Of a stretch of 64,000 nucleotides of DNA, positions 47,785 to 57,019 are shown one piece after another. Source of the DNA: Streptomyces sp. KL109B (GTDB taxonomy: Bacteria > Actinomycetota > Actinomycetes > Streptomycetales > Streptomycetaceae); assembly GCF_030766935.1 (NCBI RefSeq), contig NZ_JASERL010000001.1:372001-436000 (forward strand). The letters run 5' to 3'. How positions within the stretch are numbered: the first letter of the stretch is position 1; the number at the start of each line of letters is the position of its first letter. The position numbers and the translations under genes were made by a program. Below the pieces are notes generated by a model. That model was given only the letters and a program-made list of their open reading frames with translations, was not told the origin of the DNA and did no database searches.

Positions 47785-49791
47785 TTAGCCCGCCGTCCGT
47801 GGGATGCGGCGTTCCCACGTCCGGTGGAAGAGGACCTCGTCGCCGTCCCGGCACACCACCTCGCTCGACGTGAGGAACTCGGTTGTCGTGCAGGTGATTT
47901 CGGAGCGGGTTTCGACGCGGGCGTCCCAGCCGAGCTCCGGGCGGTGCAGGCGGATCGTCCAGTCGGAGCGGGTGCGCGCCGACAGCGGGTCGGACTCGTC
48001 GATGACGTACGTCTCCAGCGCGTCCTCGGTGAACTCCAGGCCGTCCGGGTACACGCGCGTGCCGCCGTACTTCGGGTCGACCTCCAGCTTCCACTCGCCC
48101 GCCGCGACGTCCCGTACGACGAGGCGTTCGGGGCGAGGCTCGTCCAGCGTCTCCGGGTAGACGACGCCCAGCGGCTGCGACTGCTCCGGCTCGGCGAAGG
48201 TGAACGTGCCGCCCGGCTCCCCGTCGCGGACCGGCAACTCCAGCGCGCTGCCCACCGGATCGAGCGTGAACCCGGCCTCCGAGCCCGCCTGCGGCCAGAT
48301 CCACGGCCAGTACGCCGAGGAGACCGCGAGCCGGATGCGGTGCCCGGCCGGGAAGGCGTGGCCGATGCCGTTCAGCTCGAACACCACGTCCTCCGTGGTG
48401 CCCGGCTCCCACGGCACGTTCTGGTCGCGGCCGTGTCGCGACGACAGGTTGAGGACGCCGCGCGTCACCAGCGTCGACGCGCCGTCCGGCGCCACATCGC
48501 ACACCCGCGCCACGATCTGTCCGCGCTCCACAGGACACGTCACCCGCAACGTCACCCGCGGCCGCCCCAGAACCCGTACCTCCTGCGGCACCTCGAACTC
48601 GAAGCACGCCGACTTCGCGTCCTCCTCGCGCTGGTCCGGCGGCAGGTCCGCATCGTTCCCGAACGGGAAGAAGCGGCCCGCGTCCAGGCCGGTGTGCTGC
48701 GGCGAGCGGACGAGGACCGGATCGCCCCCGAGCGCGTACGAGACCTTCGAGACGTGCGGGGACGGCCAGGACTCGTCGCCCACCCAGCGGCCCGGCAACT
48801 GGTCGTACACCGTGGCCGGCGGGTGGGAGTCGCTGATCCAGGAGCGGAGCTTCGGTTCCTCCATCACGCCGGTGTCCTCGCCCTTGAGCCAGTGGTCCCA
48901 CCAGCGCAGCGTCTCCTGGAGGAAGCCGATGGCCGGGCCCGGCGGCAGCCCGCGGTCCGGGTACTGGTGCGACCAGGGGCCGATCAGGCCGCGGACCTGC
49001 GTGTCCGGCAGGTTCTCCACCAACCGGAGCACCGTGTCGCGGTACGGGTCGTGCCAGCCGCCCACCGCGAGCACGCCCGCCTTGATCGCGGAGTAGTCCT
49101 CGCAGACGCTGCCGTGCCGCCAGTAGTCGTCGCGGGTCTGGTGGTTCAGCCACGTGTGGATGAAGGGGTCGACCTCCTCCAGGCGCTTCGTCCACATGTC
49201 CTTCCAGCCCTCGCCCACGAACCGCGGGTCCGGCGGCCGGGACACGAAGGCGAGCATCGTCGCCGCCCACGCGTGCATGTCCACGGCGAGCACCGAGCCG
49301 CCCATGTAGTGCACGTCGTTGTCGTAGCGGTCGTCCGCCGAGCAGACGGTGATGATCGCCTTCAGCGGCTCGGGGGCGAGGGCCGCGATCTGGAGGGAGT
49401 TGAAGCCGCCCCAGGAGATGCCGAACATGCCGACCTTGCCGGAGGACCAGGGCTGGGCCGCGAGCCAGTTCACGACCTCGACGCCGTCGGCGAGCTCCGT
49501 CTCGGAGTACTCGTCGGTCGGCATGCCCTCGGAGTTGCCGTGGCCGCGGACGTCGACACGTACGGAGGCGTAGCCATGACCCGCGTACCAGGGGTGCCGC
49601 TGCCAGTCGCGCGGCGCCGTCCAGTCGGAGAGCCGGTACGGGAGGTACTCCAGCAGCACGGGCACGGGATCGTCGGTCACGGGACGCCAGACGCGGGCGA
49701 AGAGCGTCGTCCCGTCGGACAGGGGTACGCGGATGTCCTCGCGGGTCGTCCCGAACGGGAACTCGGATCGGATCTTGGGAGTCGTGCTCAT
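47785..49791 (-). CDS. CocE/NonD-type X-Pro dipeptidyl-peptidase family hydrolase
   Basis: A 668-residue serine hydrolase of the peptidase S15 group. The alpha/beta-hydrolase part has RVDVRGHGNSEG and nucleophile Ser in GMFGISWGGF (about residue 125), then Asp in VGGWHDPYRD and His in GPWSHQYP. The C-terminal jelly-roll domain (about 400-600) includes FPAGHRIRLAVSSAYWPWIW. It hydrolyses proline peptides or esters; no signal peptide is seen, so it acts inside the cell. It lies 18 bp downstream of the POT transporter gene on the same strand, which suggests peptide import followed by cleavage. Confidence 0.88.
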   Translation of the reverse strand: MSTTPKIRSEFPFGTTREDIRVPLSDGTTLFARVWRPVTDDPVPVLLEYLPYRLSDWTAPRDWQRHPWYAGHGYASVRVDVRGHGNSEGMPTDEYSETELADGVEVVNWLAAQPWSSGKVGMFGISWGGFNSLQIAALAPEPLKAIITVCSADDRYDNDVHYMGGSVLAVDMHAWAATMLAFVSRPPDPRFVGEGWKDMWTKRLEEVDPFIHTWLNHQTRDDYWRHGSVCEDYSAIKAGVLAVGGWHDPYRDTVLRLVENLPDTQVRGLIGPWSHQYPDRGLPPGPAIGFLQETLRWWDHWLKGEDTGVMEEPKLRSWISDSHPPATVYDQLPGRWVGDESWPSPHVSKVSYALGGDPVLVRSPQHTGLDAGRFFPFGNDADLPPDQREEDAKSACFEFEVPQEVRVLGRPRVTLRVTCPVERGQIVARVCDVAPDGASTLVTRGVLNLSSRHGRDQNVPWEPGTTEDVVFELNGIGHAFPAGHRIRLAVSSAYWPWIWPQAGSEAGFTLDPVGSALELPVRDGEPGGTFTFAEPEQSQPLGVVYPETLDEPRPERLVVRDVAAGEWKLEVDPKYGGTRVYPDGLEFTEDALETYVIDESDPLSARTRSDWTIRLHRPELGWDARVETRSEITCTTTEFLTSSEVVCRDGDEVLFHRTWERRIPRTAG

Positions 49792-49809
49792 GGGGGAACC
49801 TCTGTGGCC

Positions 49810-51306
49810 TCAGTGAACGGGGTGCATGGTGCGGCGCAGCCACGGCGCCAGGGCGATGACGGCGATACCGACCGCGACCGCGATCGCGCCGTTGACGCCG
49901 AAGTACGCGGGGTTGGAGACCTCGCCGTAGAGCTTGACGGTCTGGGCCTGGATTCCGTTCGCGAGTGCGAGCGAGAGAAACCACAGGGACATGGTCTGGC
50001 TGGCGAAGGCCTGCGGGGCGAGCTTGGTGGTCGCGGACATCCCGGACGTCTCCACGAGGATGTCGCCGAGGCCGAGCAGCAGGTACGAGCCGACGATCCA
50101 CCAGGCCGCCATCTTGTACGTGCTGTCGCTGTGGCCCGAGGTCGGCAGCGCCATCAGGACGAACGACAGGCCGCCGAGGATCACGCCGATCGCGATCTTG
50201 TTGGAGGCGTGCGGCTGGCGCCGGCCCATCCGCGCCCACACGGTCGCCACGACGGGCGCGAGCGCCACCTCGAAGGCGCCGAGCGCGGAGGCGTACCAGC
50301 TGGTGGGGAAGTCGAAGCCGAGGATGGTCGACTCGGCGTTCGTCGACGCGAGCAGCATCATCGTCGAGTACGCCTGGAACAGGATGAAGTTGAAGGCGAC
50401 CGAGGCGATGAAGAGGACCAGGTACGGCTTGAGGCGGCCGCGCTCCTCGGCCGTCACCCGGGGGCTCTTGAACATGACGACGAAGTACACGATCGGCGCG
50501 ATCACCGAGATGTACGTGAGGACGTCGACGAAGCGGCCCATCGTCAGCCAGCCGACCGAGCCGAGGAGCACGGCGAGCGCCGCCACCACGACCGCGCCCA
50601 CGATCATCAGCCGCACCGCGCGCCGCATCCCCTCGGGCGGCAGCGCGTACTCGGCGGCGTCCGTGCGCCCGGCCAGGTGACGCCGCCCGACGACGTACTG
50701 GATCAGACCGAGCGTCATCCCGATGGCGGCGGCGGAGAAGCCCCAGTGCCAGCCCTTGTGGTCGCCGAGCCAGCCGGTGATCAGCGGGCCCGCGAACGCG
50801 CCGATGTTGATGCCCATGTAGTAGAGCGCGAAGCCGGCGTCGCGGCGCTCGTCGTCGGTCCGGTACAGCTTGCCGACCATCGAGGCGACGTTCGGCTTCA
50901 GCAGTCCGGTACCGGCGCTGATCAGGCCGAGCCCGACCCACGTCATCGTCGGCGTGGGCACCGCCATCGAGTAGTGTCCGCAGGCGATGAGGATGCCGCC
51001 CCACAGGACGGCGCGGTACGAGCCGAGGATCCGGTCGGCGAGCCAGCCGCCCGCGACCGAGACGAGGTACACGAGCGTGCCGTACGCCGCCGAGACCGAG
51101 GCCGCGTTGCCCGGGTCCATGCCCATGCCGCCGTGCGCGACGGTGTCCGCGAAGTACAGGACGAGGATGGCCTGCATGCCGAGGAACGAGAAGCGTTCCC
51201 AGACCTCGAGGCCGGAGAGGGTGAGCAGGCCCCTCGGTTGGCCGAAGAAGGCCGTGTCGTCTTCGGGGGGCGGTGCGCTGCCCGTGTCGTTCTCAGTGCG
51301 GGACAA
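49810..51306 (-). CDS. proton-dependent oligopeptide (POT/PTR) transporter
   Basis: A 498-residue membrane protein with 14 predicted helices that imports di- and tripeptides with protons. The POT signature region GQPRGLLTLSGLEVWERFSF with the ExxERFxxxG-type motif is near residue 25-45. FALYYMGINIGAFAGPLITG, the PTR2 signature, is intact. The TTG at 51306 with upstream GGAG is chosen, because the longer GTG/ATG readings add 62 non-conserved residues. It heads an operon with the CocE-type hydrolase and is divergent from the polyprenyl synthase. Confidence 0.87.
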   Translation of the reverse strand: MSRTENDTGSAPPPEDDTAFFGQPRGLLTLSGLEVWERFSFLGMQAILVLYFADTVAHGGMGMDPGNAASVSAAYGTLVYLVSVAGGWLADRILGSYRAVLWGGILIACGHYSMAVPTPTMTWVGLGLISAGTGLLKPNVASMVGKLYRTDDERRDAGFALYYMGINIGAFAGPLITGWLGDHKGWHWGFSAAAIGMTLGLIQYVVGRRHLAGRTDAAEYALPPEGMRRAVRLMIVGAVVVAALAVLLGSVGWLTMGRFVDVLTYISVIAPIVYFVVMFKSPRVTAEERGRLKPYLVLFIASVAFNFILFQAYSTMMLLASTNAESTILGFDFPTSWYASALGAFEVALAPVVATVWARMGRRQPHASNKIAIGVILGGLSFVLMALPTSGHSDSTYKMAAWWIVGSYLLLGLGDILVETSGMSATTKLAPQAFASQTMSLWFLSLALANGIQAQTVKLYGEVSNPAYFGVNGAIAVAVGIAVIALAPWLRRTMHPVH

Positions 51307-51530
51307 AGTGCGTACTCCAGGTCGTCTGTGCTGATCAAGAACATACCGGTGGTGTCGCGAACCCGCCTGGTCCGGGGTGTTCGGGCGGGCGCCACCTGTG
51401 ATCGAAACGCGACCGGATACGCTGACTTGAGTGATGGCAGCGACACATCGACAAACCGTGTCATCGACCGAATGATCGACCGAGTTCGCCATGTGAGCGT
51501 CGTGTTCGTCAGCAGACAGGAGAACCTCTC

Positions 51531-52541
51531 GTGACCGTCGTCGGGACTTTCGGTCTGAGCGTGCGGGACCAGGCTCTCGAAGCCGATGTCCAGGCCGGAT
51601 TGGCGGCCGTCGAGGAGGGACTGCTCGAGGCCACCAAGAGCGAGGTTCCCTTCATCACGGAGGCCGCCCAGCACCTGGTGCGCGCCGGGGGCAAACGGTT
51701 CCGGCCGCTGCTCGTGACCCTCGCGGCCCAGTTCGGCGACCCGTACGCGCCGGGCATCGTGCCCTCCGCCGTCGTCGTCGAGCTCACCCACCTCGCGACG
51801 CTGTACCACGACGACGTGATGGACGAGGCGGACGTGCGGCGCGGGGTGCCGAGCGCCAATCAGCGCTGGGGCAACTCCGTCGCTGTTCTGACCGGGGACT
51901 TCCTCTTCGCGCGCGCCTCGCACATCCTCGCCGACCTCGGCCCGGACGCCGTCCGCATCCAGGCGGAGGCGTTCGAGCGGCTGGTCACCGGGCAGATCCT
52001 GGAGACGGCCGGTCCGGCGGACGGGCGTGACCCCGTCGACCACTATCTGGATGTGCTGAGCGGCAAGACCGGTTCGCTGATCGCCGTGGCCTGCCGCTTC
52101 GGCGCGATGATGTCGGGCGCCGACGAGACCGTCGTCGACGTCCTCACCCAGTACGGGGAGCGGCTCGGCGTCGCCTTCCAGCTCGCCGACGACGTCCTCG
52201 ACATCGCGTCCGACTCGCACGAGTCCGGGAAGACGCCGGGCACGGATCTGCGGGAGGGCATCGCTACGTTGCCGGTGCTGCGGCTGCGCGAGCGGGCCGA
52301 GCTGCTCGGCCTCACCGAGGACAAGGAGCTGGTCGAGCTCCTGGACTCGGACCTCAGCGACGATGCCCGGCTCGCGGACGCGGTCGCGCGACTGCGGGCG
52401 CATCCTGCGTTGGAGCAGGCGCGGCGGGACACGGTTCGCTTCGCGGAGGAGGCCAGGTCGGCGTTGGCGCCGTTGTCGGAGTGTGAGGCGAAGCGGGCGA
52501 TGGTGGAGCTGTGTGACGCGGTGGTGCATCGGGCGGGGTGA
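51531..52541 (+). CDS. long-chain polyprenyl diphosphate synthase
   Basis: A 336-residue trans-prenyltransferase that builds an all-trans isoprenoid chain from IPP. The first aspartate-rich motif DDVMD is at residues 94-98 in LYHDDVMDEADVRRG, and the second is in QLADDVLDIASDSH. GGKRFRPLLV and TGQILETAG are also conserved. Residues before the first motif lack bulky aromatics, which suggests a long product, probably the menaquinone tail. AGGAGA precedes the GTG. Two ATCGACCGA direct repeats (51463 and 51475) occupy its promoter. It is located with the menaquinone and nuo genes. Confidence 0.9.
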   Translation: MTVVGTFGLSVRDQALEADVQAGLAAVEEGLLEATKSEVPFITEAAQHLVRAGGKRFRPLLVTLAAQFGDPYAPGIVPSAVVVELTHLATLYHDDVMDEADVRRGVPSANQRWGNSVAVLTGDFLFARASHILADLGPDAVRIQAEAFERLVTGQILETAGPADGRDPVDHYLDVLSGKTGSLIAVACRFGAMMSGADETVVDVLTQYGERLGVAFQLADDVLDIASDSHESGKTPGTDLREGIATLPVLRLRERAELLGLTEDKELVELLDSDLSDDARLADAVARLRAHPALEQARRDTVRFAEEARSALAPLSECEAKRAMVELCDAVVHRAG

Positions 52542-52555
52542 CCCGTCGTGGCGGT

Positions 52556-52606
52556 CGCGGGGCTCTGCCCCGGACCCCGCGCCTCAATCGCCGGCGGGGC
52601 TTGATT
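52556..52606 (-). repeat. dispersed intergenic repeat, copy 13
   Basis: Inverse-orientation copy (GGGGCTCTGCCCCGG, CCGCGCCTCAATCGCCGGCG, GCTTGATT) 15 bp after the polyprenyl synthase stop. Confidence 0.85.
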
Positions 52607-52740
52607 GTGGTCGTTCGTCGACGGGGGTTGAGTTGTGACTTGCGTCACTCTTCCGGATTGAGTCCGGGCTTGGACCCCGTCCGTACTCACCCCCGGAGGT
52701 CGGCGCAGGGGGCGTCGGCCGTACAGGGGGAGAACTGAAC

Positions 52741-53661
52741 ATGGGCACACGCATGCTCGCCGCCGCCGTCGCCATCGGTGCCGCCGCCGTCACCGGGCTC
52801 GCCGCGCCGCAGGCCCTCGCCTCGGACGCGGGGTCCGCCGACACCGGGACCGTCCTCGCCACCAGCCTCAACGGTGCCAACGAGGTGCCGGTGCCCGGCG
52901 GCCCCGCCGTCGGCGACAAGGACGGTTCCGCCCTGGAGTTCGTCCAGGTCAAGGGTGATCAGGTGTCCGTCGCCGTGAAGTGGCGGGGCATCGGCAGGCC
53001 GACCGCGCTGCACATCCACGAGGGCGCCAAGGGTGCGAACGGCGACGTACGGGTCGACTTCACCAAGGTGCTCGGCGATGCCAAGCACCACCGCGCCACC
53101 GGCTCCGTGACCGTCAAGGACGCCGCGCTCCTGGGGCGGCTTACCGACGACCCCGGTGCGTTCTACGCCAATCTGCACACCGGCGAGTTCCCCGGCGGCG
53201 CCGTCCGCGGCCAGCTCCACCAGGTCACCCAGCGGACCGACTTCGGCCGCGCCCTCCACAACTTCCAGGCGTCCGTGGTGCGCGGCCGGCAGATCTACGA
53301 GTGCAAGACCGACCCCGCCACCGGCAAGGCGGCCTTCGCGCAGCGCGACGTGCGCGCCGTACTCGCCGGGCACATCCGGCACTCCTTCACCGCGCCGGGC
53401 TCCGGTGTGCCGCAATGGGTCGCGCCCGACCGCAGCGCCGTGACCGGGGCGGTCGTCTCCCGCACCCCGAACGGCGCCGACAACATCGCCGAACTGGACC
53501 TCAAGGCCACCCAGTCCGGCAAGCCGCGCGGACTGCTCGCGCACACCACCGAGATCCTGCGCCTCAACACCGTGGGCGGCGTGGCCCCTTCGGGCAGCTG
53601 TGACCTCGGGAAGGTCGTCGGCGTGCCCTACAAGGCGGACTACGTGTTCGTGAACGGCTGA
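52741..53661 (+). CDS. secreted CHRD-domain protein with DUF3455-like C-terminus
   Basis: A 306-residue exported protein. The signal peptide (residues 1-28) ends near ALA-SD. The CHRD domain (about 37-165) shows SLNGANEVPVPGGPAVGDKD, ALHIHEGAKGANGDVRVDF and FYANLHTGEFPGGAVRGQL. The second half (about 175-306), beginning NFQASVVRGRQIYECKTDPA, resembles DUF3455. CHRD is named after chordin and usually occurs in extracellular proteins of unknown role. The ATG follows GGGGGAG. A terminator follows its stop. The DUF3455 assignment is weaker than the CHRD one. Confidence 0.8.
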   Translation: MGTRMLAAAVAIGAAAVTGLAAPQALASDAGSADTGTVLATSLNGANEVPVPGGPAVGDKDGSALEFVQVKGDQVSVAVKWRGIGRPTALHIHEGAKGANGDVRVDFTKVLGDAKHHRATGSVTVKDAALLGRLTDDPGAFYANLHTGEFPGGAVRGQLHQVTQRTDFGRALHNFQASVVRGRQIYECKTDPATGKAAFAQRDVRAVLAGHIRHSFTAPGSGVPQWVAPDRSAVTGAVVSRTPNGADNIAELDLKATQSGKPRGLLAHTTEILRLNTVGGVAPSGSCDLGKVVGVPYKADYVFVNG

Positions 53662-53683
53662 GCCGGTTCGGTCGGGCGGCTCG

Positions 53684-53721
53684 GGCGGCGTCACCCCCTA
53701 CGGGTCGGGGGCGACGCCGCC
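53684..53721. terminator. terminator after the CHRD gene
   Basis: A ~15-bp stem (GGCGGCGTCACCCCC with GGGGGCGACGCCGCC, one mismatch) and an 8-nt loop, 22 bp after the stop. The rest of the gap up to 53910 holds the next promoter, with an imperfect TTGGTC...GACCAA inverted repeat (53788-53819). Confidence 0.75.
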
Positions 53722-53910
53722 GTCGTGTGTCATCCCGTAGGCGTACGCCGAGTTGATCCCGGGGTCTGACGCTTCCTCGTGGCCGGTTTGGTCAGATTGG
53801 GTACACCACTCCAGACCAATCCGGGTGAGAATGGCGGCTCGGGGTGGACGCAAACTGGACGAGTGCACAGGACGGTAAGCCGCCGCCGATCACGGAGGTA
53901 GGGCAAGGAC

Positions 53911-55155
53911 ATGGCACCGTACGCATCCGAAGACAGCGAGAGCGGGACCGAGGGCGGCAGGCGCCGCAAGGCCGTGCGCTACGCGGTCCCCGTGGCCGTG
54001 GTGGGGGTGGCCGCGGCGACGATCGGGCTCGTTCCGGCGCTCGCCTCCTCCGGCGACCCGGACCTTCCCGACATCACGGCGCGTCAGCTCATCGAGAAGA
54101 TCGCCAAGTCGGACACCCAGCAGCTCTCCGGCACCATGAAGATCCAGACGGACCTGGGCCTGCCCTCGCTCGGCGGCGCCGCGGGCGGCGGTCTCATGGG
54201 GGGCGGCGACGGCGAGCGCGGCGGGGACGGCGGCGAGGGCGGCTCGTCGGCCGACCCGCAGTCGAAGCTCGCCGAACTCGCCTCCGGCTCGCACACGCTG
54301 CGCGTCGCGGCGGACGGCGCGGACCGCCAGAAGCTGTCGGTCCTCGACGACGCGTCCGAGTACAGCGTGATCCACAACGGCGACGACCTGTGGGCCTACG
54401 ACAGCAAGTCGGACGAGGCGTACCACGCGAAGCACGCCGAGGGCTCGGGGGACCGCAAGGAGAAGGCGCCCAAGGGCGTTCCCGCCACGCCGAAGGAGCT
54501 CACGGACGAGATCCTCAAGGCCGGCGGCGACAGCACGTCGTTCACGGTCGACGGCACCTCGCAGGTCGCGGGCCGGGACGCGTACCGGCTGCAGATCAAG
54601 CCGAAGCAGTCCGGTTCGACGGTCGGCGCGGTCACCGTGTCCGTGGACGCGAAGACCGGTACGCCGCTGAAGTTCTCGCTGACCCCGGCGGGCGGCGGCG
54701 CGGCCGTCGTCGACGCGGGCTTCACCAAGGTCGACTTCGCGAAGCCGGCCGCCTCCACCTTCGACTTCAAGCCGTCGAAGGGTACGAAGGTCACCGAGGC
54801 GGACGACAGCATGCGCCATGAGCGTGCCGCCGAGCCGGACGCGTTCAAGGGCGATGCGTTCAAGGGCGGCGGGCTCGACGACCTGAACGTCATCGGCAAG
54901 GGCTGGACGTCCATCGCCGAGCTGAAGATGCCGAAGGAGGCCGGCGGCCTGGCCTCCGGCGCCGCGGGCTCGGCCGACATGCCGCCCGAGGCCCAGAAGT
55001 TCCTCAGCTCCCTGGGCGACCGGGTCAAGGGCGAGTTCGGCTCCGGCACCGTCTACTCGACCCGCCTCGTGAACGTACTGATCACCGAGGACGGGAAGGC
55101 GTACGCGGGCGCTGTCACCAAGGACGCGCTCGTGAAGGCGGCGAACGCGGGCTGA
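53911..55155 (+). CDS. membrane-anchored LolA-like protein
   Basis: A 414-residue protein. A cytoplasmic basic start (GGRRRKAVRYAVPVAV) leads into one membrane segment (about residues 24-45); the rest is outside. The ~200-residue core, from DITARQLIEKIAKSDTQQLS to AASTFDFKPSKG, has the LolA/DUF2092 beta-fold pattern, with a Gly-rich insertion (GGGLMGGGDGERGGDGGEGG). The C-terminal ~90 residues are an added domain. Actinobacteria lack the Lol pathway, so it probably binds a lipid or acts as an envelope-stress regulator; relatives sit near ABC transporters as here. The ABC genes follow after a terminator. Confidence 0.75.
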   Translation: MAPYASEDSESGTEGGRRRKAVRYAVPVAVVGVAAATIGLVPALASSGDPDLPDITARQLIEKIAKSDTQQLSGTMKIQTDLGLPSLGGAAGGGLMGGGDGERGGDGGEGGSSADPQSKLAELASGSHTLRVAADGADRQKLSVLDDASEYSVIHNGDDLWAYDSKSDEAYHAKHAEGSGDRKEKAPKGVPATPKELTDEILKAGGDSTSFTVDGTSQVAGRDAYRLQIKPKQSGSTVGAVTVSVDAKTGTPLKFSLTPAGGGAAVVDAGFTKVDFAKPAASTFDFKPSKGTKVTEADDSMRHERAAEPDAFKGDAFKGGGLDDLNVIGKGWTSIAELKMPKEAGGLASGAAGSADMPPEAQKFLSSLGDRVKGEFGSGTVYSTRLVNVLITEDGKAYAGAVTKDALVKAANAG

Positions 55156-55171
55156 GTCAGCGGTGGTCGAC

Positions 55172-55203
55172 GGTGAGGGGGCGGTGCGCACCGCCCCCTC
55201 ACC
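55172..55203. terminator. 32-bp perfect palindrome terminator
   Basis: GGTGAGGGGGCGGTGC and its exact complement GCACCGCCCCCTCACC abut without spacer, giving a hairpin of about 14 bp plus a small loop. It lies 16 bp after the LolA-like stop and 18 bp before the ABC ATPase start. Confidence 0.78.
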
Positions 55204-55221
55204 CGTACGCCTAGGAGGGGC

Positions 55222-56166
55222 ATGGAGGAACAACCCGTCATCGAGACGCGGGAGCTCAGCAAGCGGTACCGGGGCGGGCAACTGGCCGTCGACGGGCTCA
55301 GTCTGAGCGTCCCGCGCGGCGCCGTCTTCGGCTTCCTCGGCCCGAACGGCTCAGGCAAGACCACCACCATCCGCATGCTGATGGGCCTGATCGACCCGAC
55401 GTCGGGGTCCGCCCGCGTACTCGGCCACCCCGTGCCGCGCGCCGTGCGGACCGTGCTTCCGCAGGTGGGCGCGCTGATCGAGGGACCCGCCCTGTACGGC
55501 TTCCTCAGCGGCCGGGACAACCTGCTGCGCTACGACGCCGCCGACCCGACCGCCGACCCGCGCACCCGCAAGGAGCGGGTCGGGCAGGCGCTCGACCGGG
55601 TGGGCCTGACGGCCGCCGCGGGCAAGAAGGCGAAGGCGTACTCGCTCGGCATGAAGCAGCGGCTCGGCCTCGCCGCCGCCCTGCTCACCCCGCGCCGGCT
55701 GCTCGTCCTCGACGAGCCGACGAACGGCCTCGACCCGCAGGGCATGCGCGAAATCCGCGGCCTCGTACGGGAGTTGGCCTCCGACGGCACCACGATCTTC
55801 CTCTCCTCGCACCTCCTCGACGAGATCGAGCAGGTCTGCACGCACGCCGCGGTGATGGCGAAGGGCCGCCTGCTCACCCAGGGCCCGGTCGCCGAACTAG
55901 CGGCGGGGGTACGCGGCAAGCTCGCGGTCACCACCCCGGACCCGGCCGACGCCGCCCGCGTCCTCAAGGAACACGGCCTGACCGTCCTCGACACCACGGA
56001 CGAGCTGGTCACGGCCGAACCACCGCCTCCCGAAACGGACTTGGCGGATCTGAACACGGCACTGGTCACCGCGGGCGTACGCGTCCGGGGCTTCGGCGTC
56101 GAGCGGGCCTCCCTTGAGGACGCGTTCGTCGCGCTGACGGGGGAGGGATTTGATGTCGCAGGTTGA
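55222..56166 (+). CDS. ABC transporter ATP-binding protein
   Basis: A 314-residue ATPase of an export-type ABC system. Walker A GPNGSGKTTT (residues 40-49), the Q-loop region around QVGALIEGPALY, the signature YSLGMKQRLGLA, Walker B LLVLDEPTNGLD and a switch histidine in LSSHLLDEIEQV are complete. The domain after residue 220 is the DrrA-type accessory part. AGGAGG precedes the ATG. The permease gene overlaps its end by 14 bp, so the pair forms one complex. The exported substrate is unknown; linkage to the LolA-like gene suggests a lipid or drug. Confidence 0.9.
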   Translation: MEEQPVIETRELSKRYRGGQLAVDGLSLSVPRGAVFGFLGPNGSGKTTTIRMLMGLIDPTSGSARVLGHPVPRAVRTVLPQVGALIEGPALYGFLSGRDNLLRYDAADPTADPRTRKERVGQALDRVGLTAAAGKKAKAYSLGMKQRLGLAAALLTPRRLLVLDEPTNGLDPQGMREIRGLVRELASDGTTIFLSSHLLDEIEQVCTHAAVMAKGRLLTQGPVAELAAGVRGKLAVTTPDPADAARVLKEHGLTVLDTTDELVTAEPPPPETDLADLNTALVTAGVRVRGFGVERASLEDAFVALTGEGFDVAG

Positions 56167-57019
56167 GGCACAAGTGCGACATCCGCTGTGGACCCTCGGC
56201 CTGCTGCGCAGCGAGCTGACCGTGACGCTGCGCCGCTGGCGCACGCTCGCGCTGCTCGCGGTGCTGGCCGGGGTGCCGATCCTGATCGGTGTGGCCGTGA
56301 AGATCGAGACCAGCGGGGACCCGACGGCCGGGGGAGGCGGGGGCGGCGGCCCCGCGTTCATCGCGCAGATCACCAACAACGGCCTGTTCCTGGTGTTCAC
56401 GGCGCTCGCCGCGACGCTCCCCTTCTTCCTGCCCATGTCGGTCGGCGTCGTCGCGGGCGACGCCATCGCGGGCGAGGCGAACTCCGGAACGCTGCGCTAC
56501 CTCCTCGTGGCCCCCGCGGGCCGCACCCGCCTGCTGCTCACCAAGTACGCGACCGTGCTCGCCTTCTGCCTGGTGGCGACGCTGGTGGTCGCGGTCTCCG
56601 CGCTCGCGACCGGGGCGCTGCTGTTCCCGCTCGGCGACGTCGTCACCATCTCCGGTACGCGGATCGGTTTCGGCGAGGGCCTGTGGCGGGCGCTGTTGAT
56701 CGCGCTGGTGGTCGCCGCGTCGCTGATCGGCGTCGCCGCCATCGGCCTGTTCGTCTCGACGCTGACCGGCAGCGGCATCGCGGCGATGGCGACGACGGTG
56801 GGGCTGCTCATCACCGTCCAGATCCTCGACCAGATCCCGCAGCTGCACGCGATCCAGCCGTATCTGTTCTCGCACCAGTGGCTGTCCTTCGCCGACTTGA
56901 TGCGGGAGCCGGTGTACTGGGACGACGTGGCCCGGAACCTTCAACTGCAGGTGCTGTACGCGGCCGTGTTCGGCTCGGCCGCGTGGGCGCGGTTCACGGC
57001 GAAGGACATCACCGCGTGA
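56153..57019 (+). CDS. ABC transporter permease
   Basis: A 288-residue ABC-2 type membrane protein with six predicted helices. LRSELTVTLRRWRTLALLAV starts the first helix; GNSGTLRYLL-type sequence GEANSGTLRYLLVAPAGRTR follows the second. A Gly-rich stretch (GGGGGGGPAF) lies in an outer loop. It pairs with the overlapping ATPase gene. The ATG at 56153 follows GGGAGGG and is preferred to the adjacent TTG. It is convergent with the symporter gene, and the two 3' ends overlap by 11 bp. Confidence 0.88.
   Translation: MSQVEAQVRHPLWTLGLLRSELTVTLRRWRTLALLAVLAGVPILIGVAVKIETSGDPTAGGGGGGGPAFIAQITNNGLFLVFTALAATLPFFLPMSVGVVAGDAIAGEANSGTLRYLLVAPAGRTRLLLTKYATVLAFCLVATLVVAVSALATGALLFPLGDVVTISGTRIGFGEGLWRALLIALVVAASLIGVAAIGLFVSTLTGSGIAAMATTVGLLITVQILDQIPQLHAIQPYLFSHQWLSFADLMREPVYWDDVARNLQLQVLYAAVFGSAAWARFTAKDITA

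Noticed and set aside
46544..51004. Very long minus-strand open frame (about 1486 codons)
   Set aside because: It crosses several intact genes on both strands with Arg/Pro/Ala-rich low-complexity translation. It is a GC-bias shadow of the CocE and POT genes.
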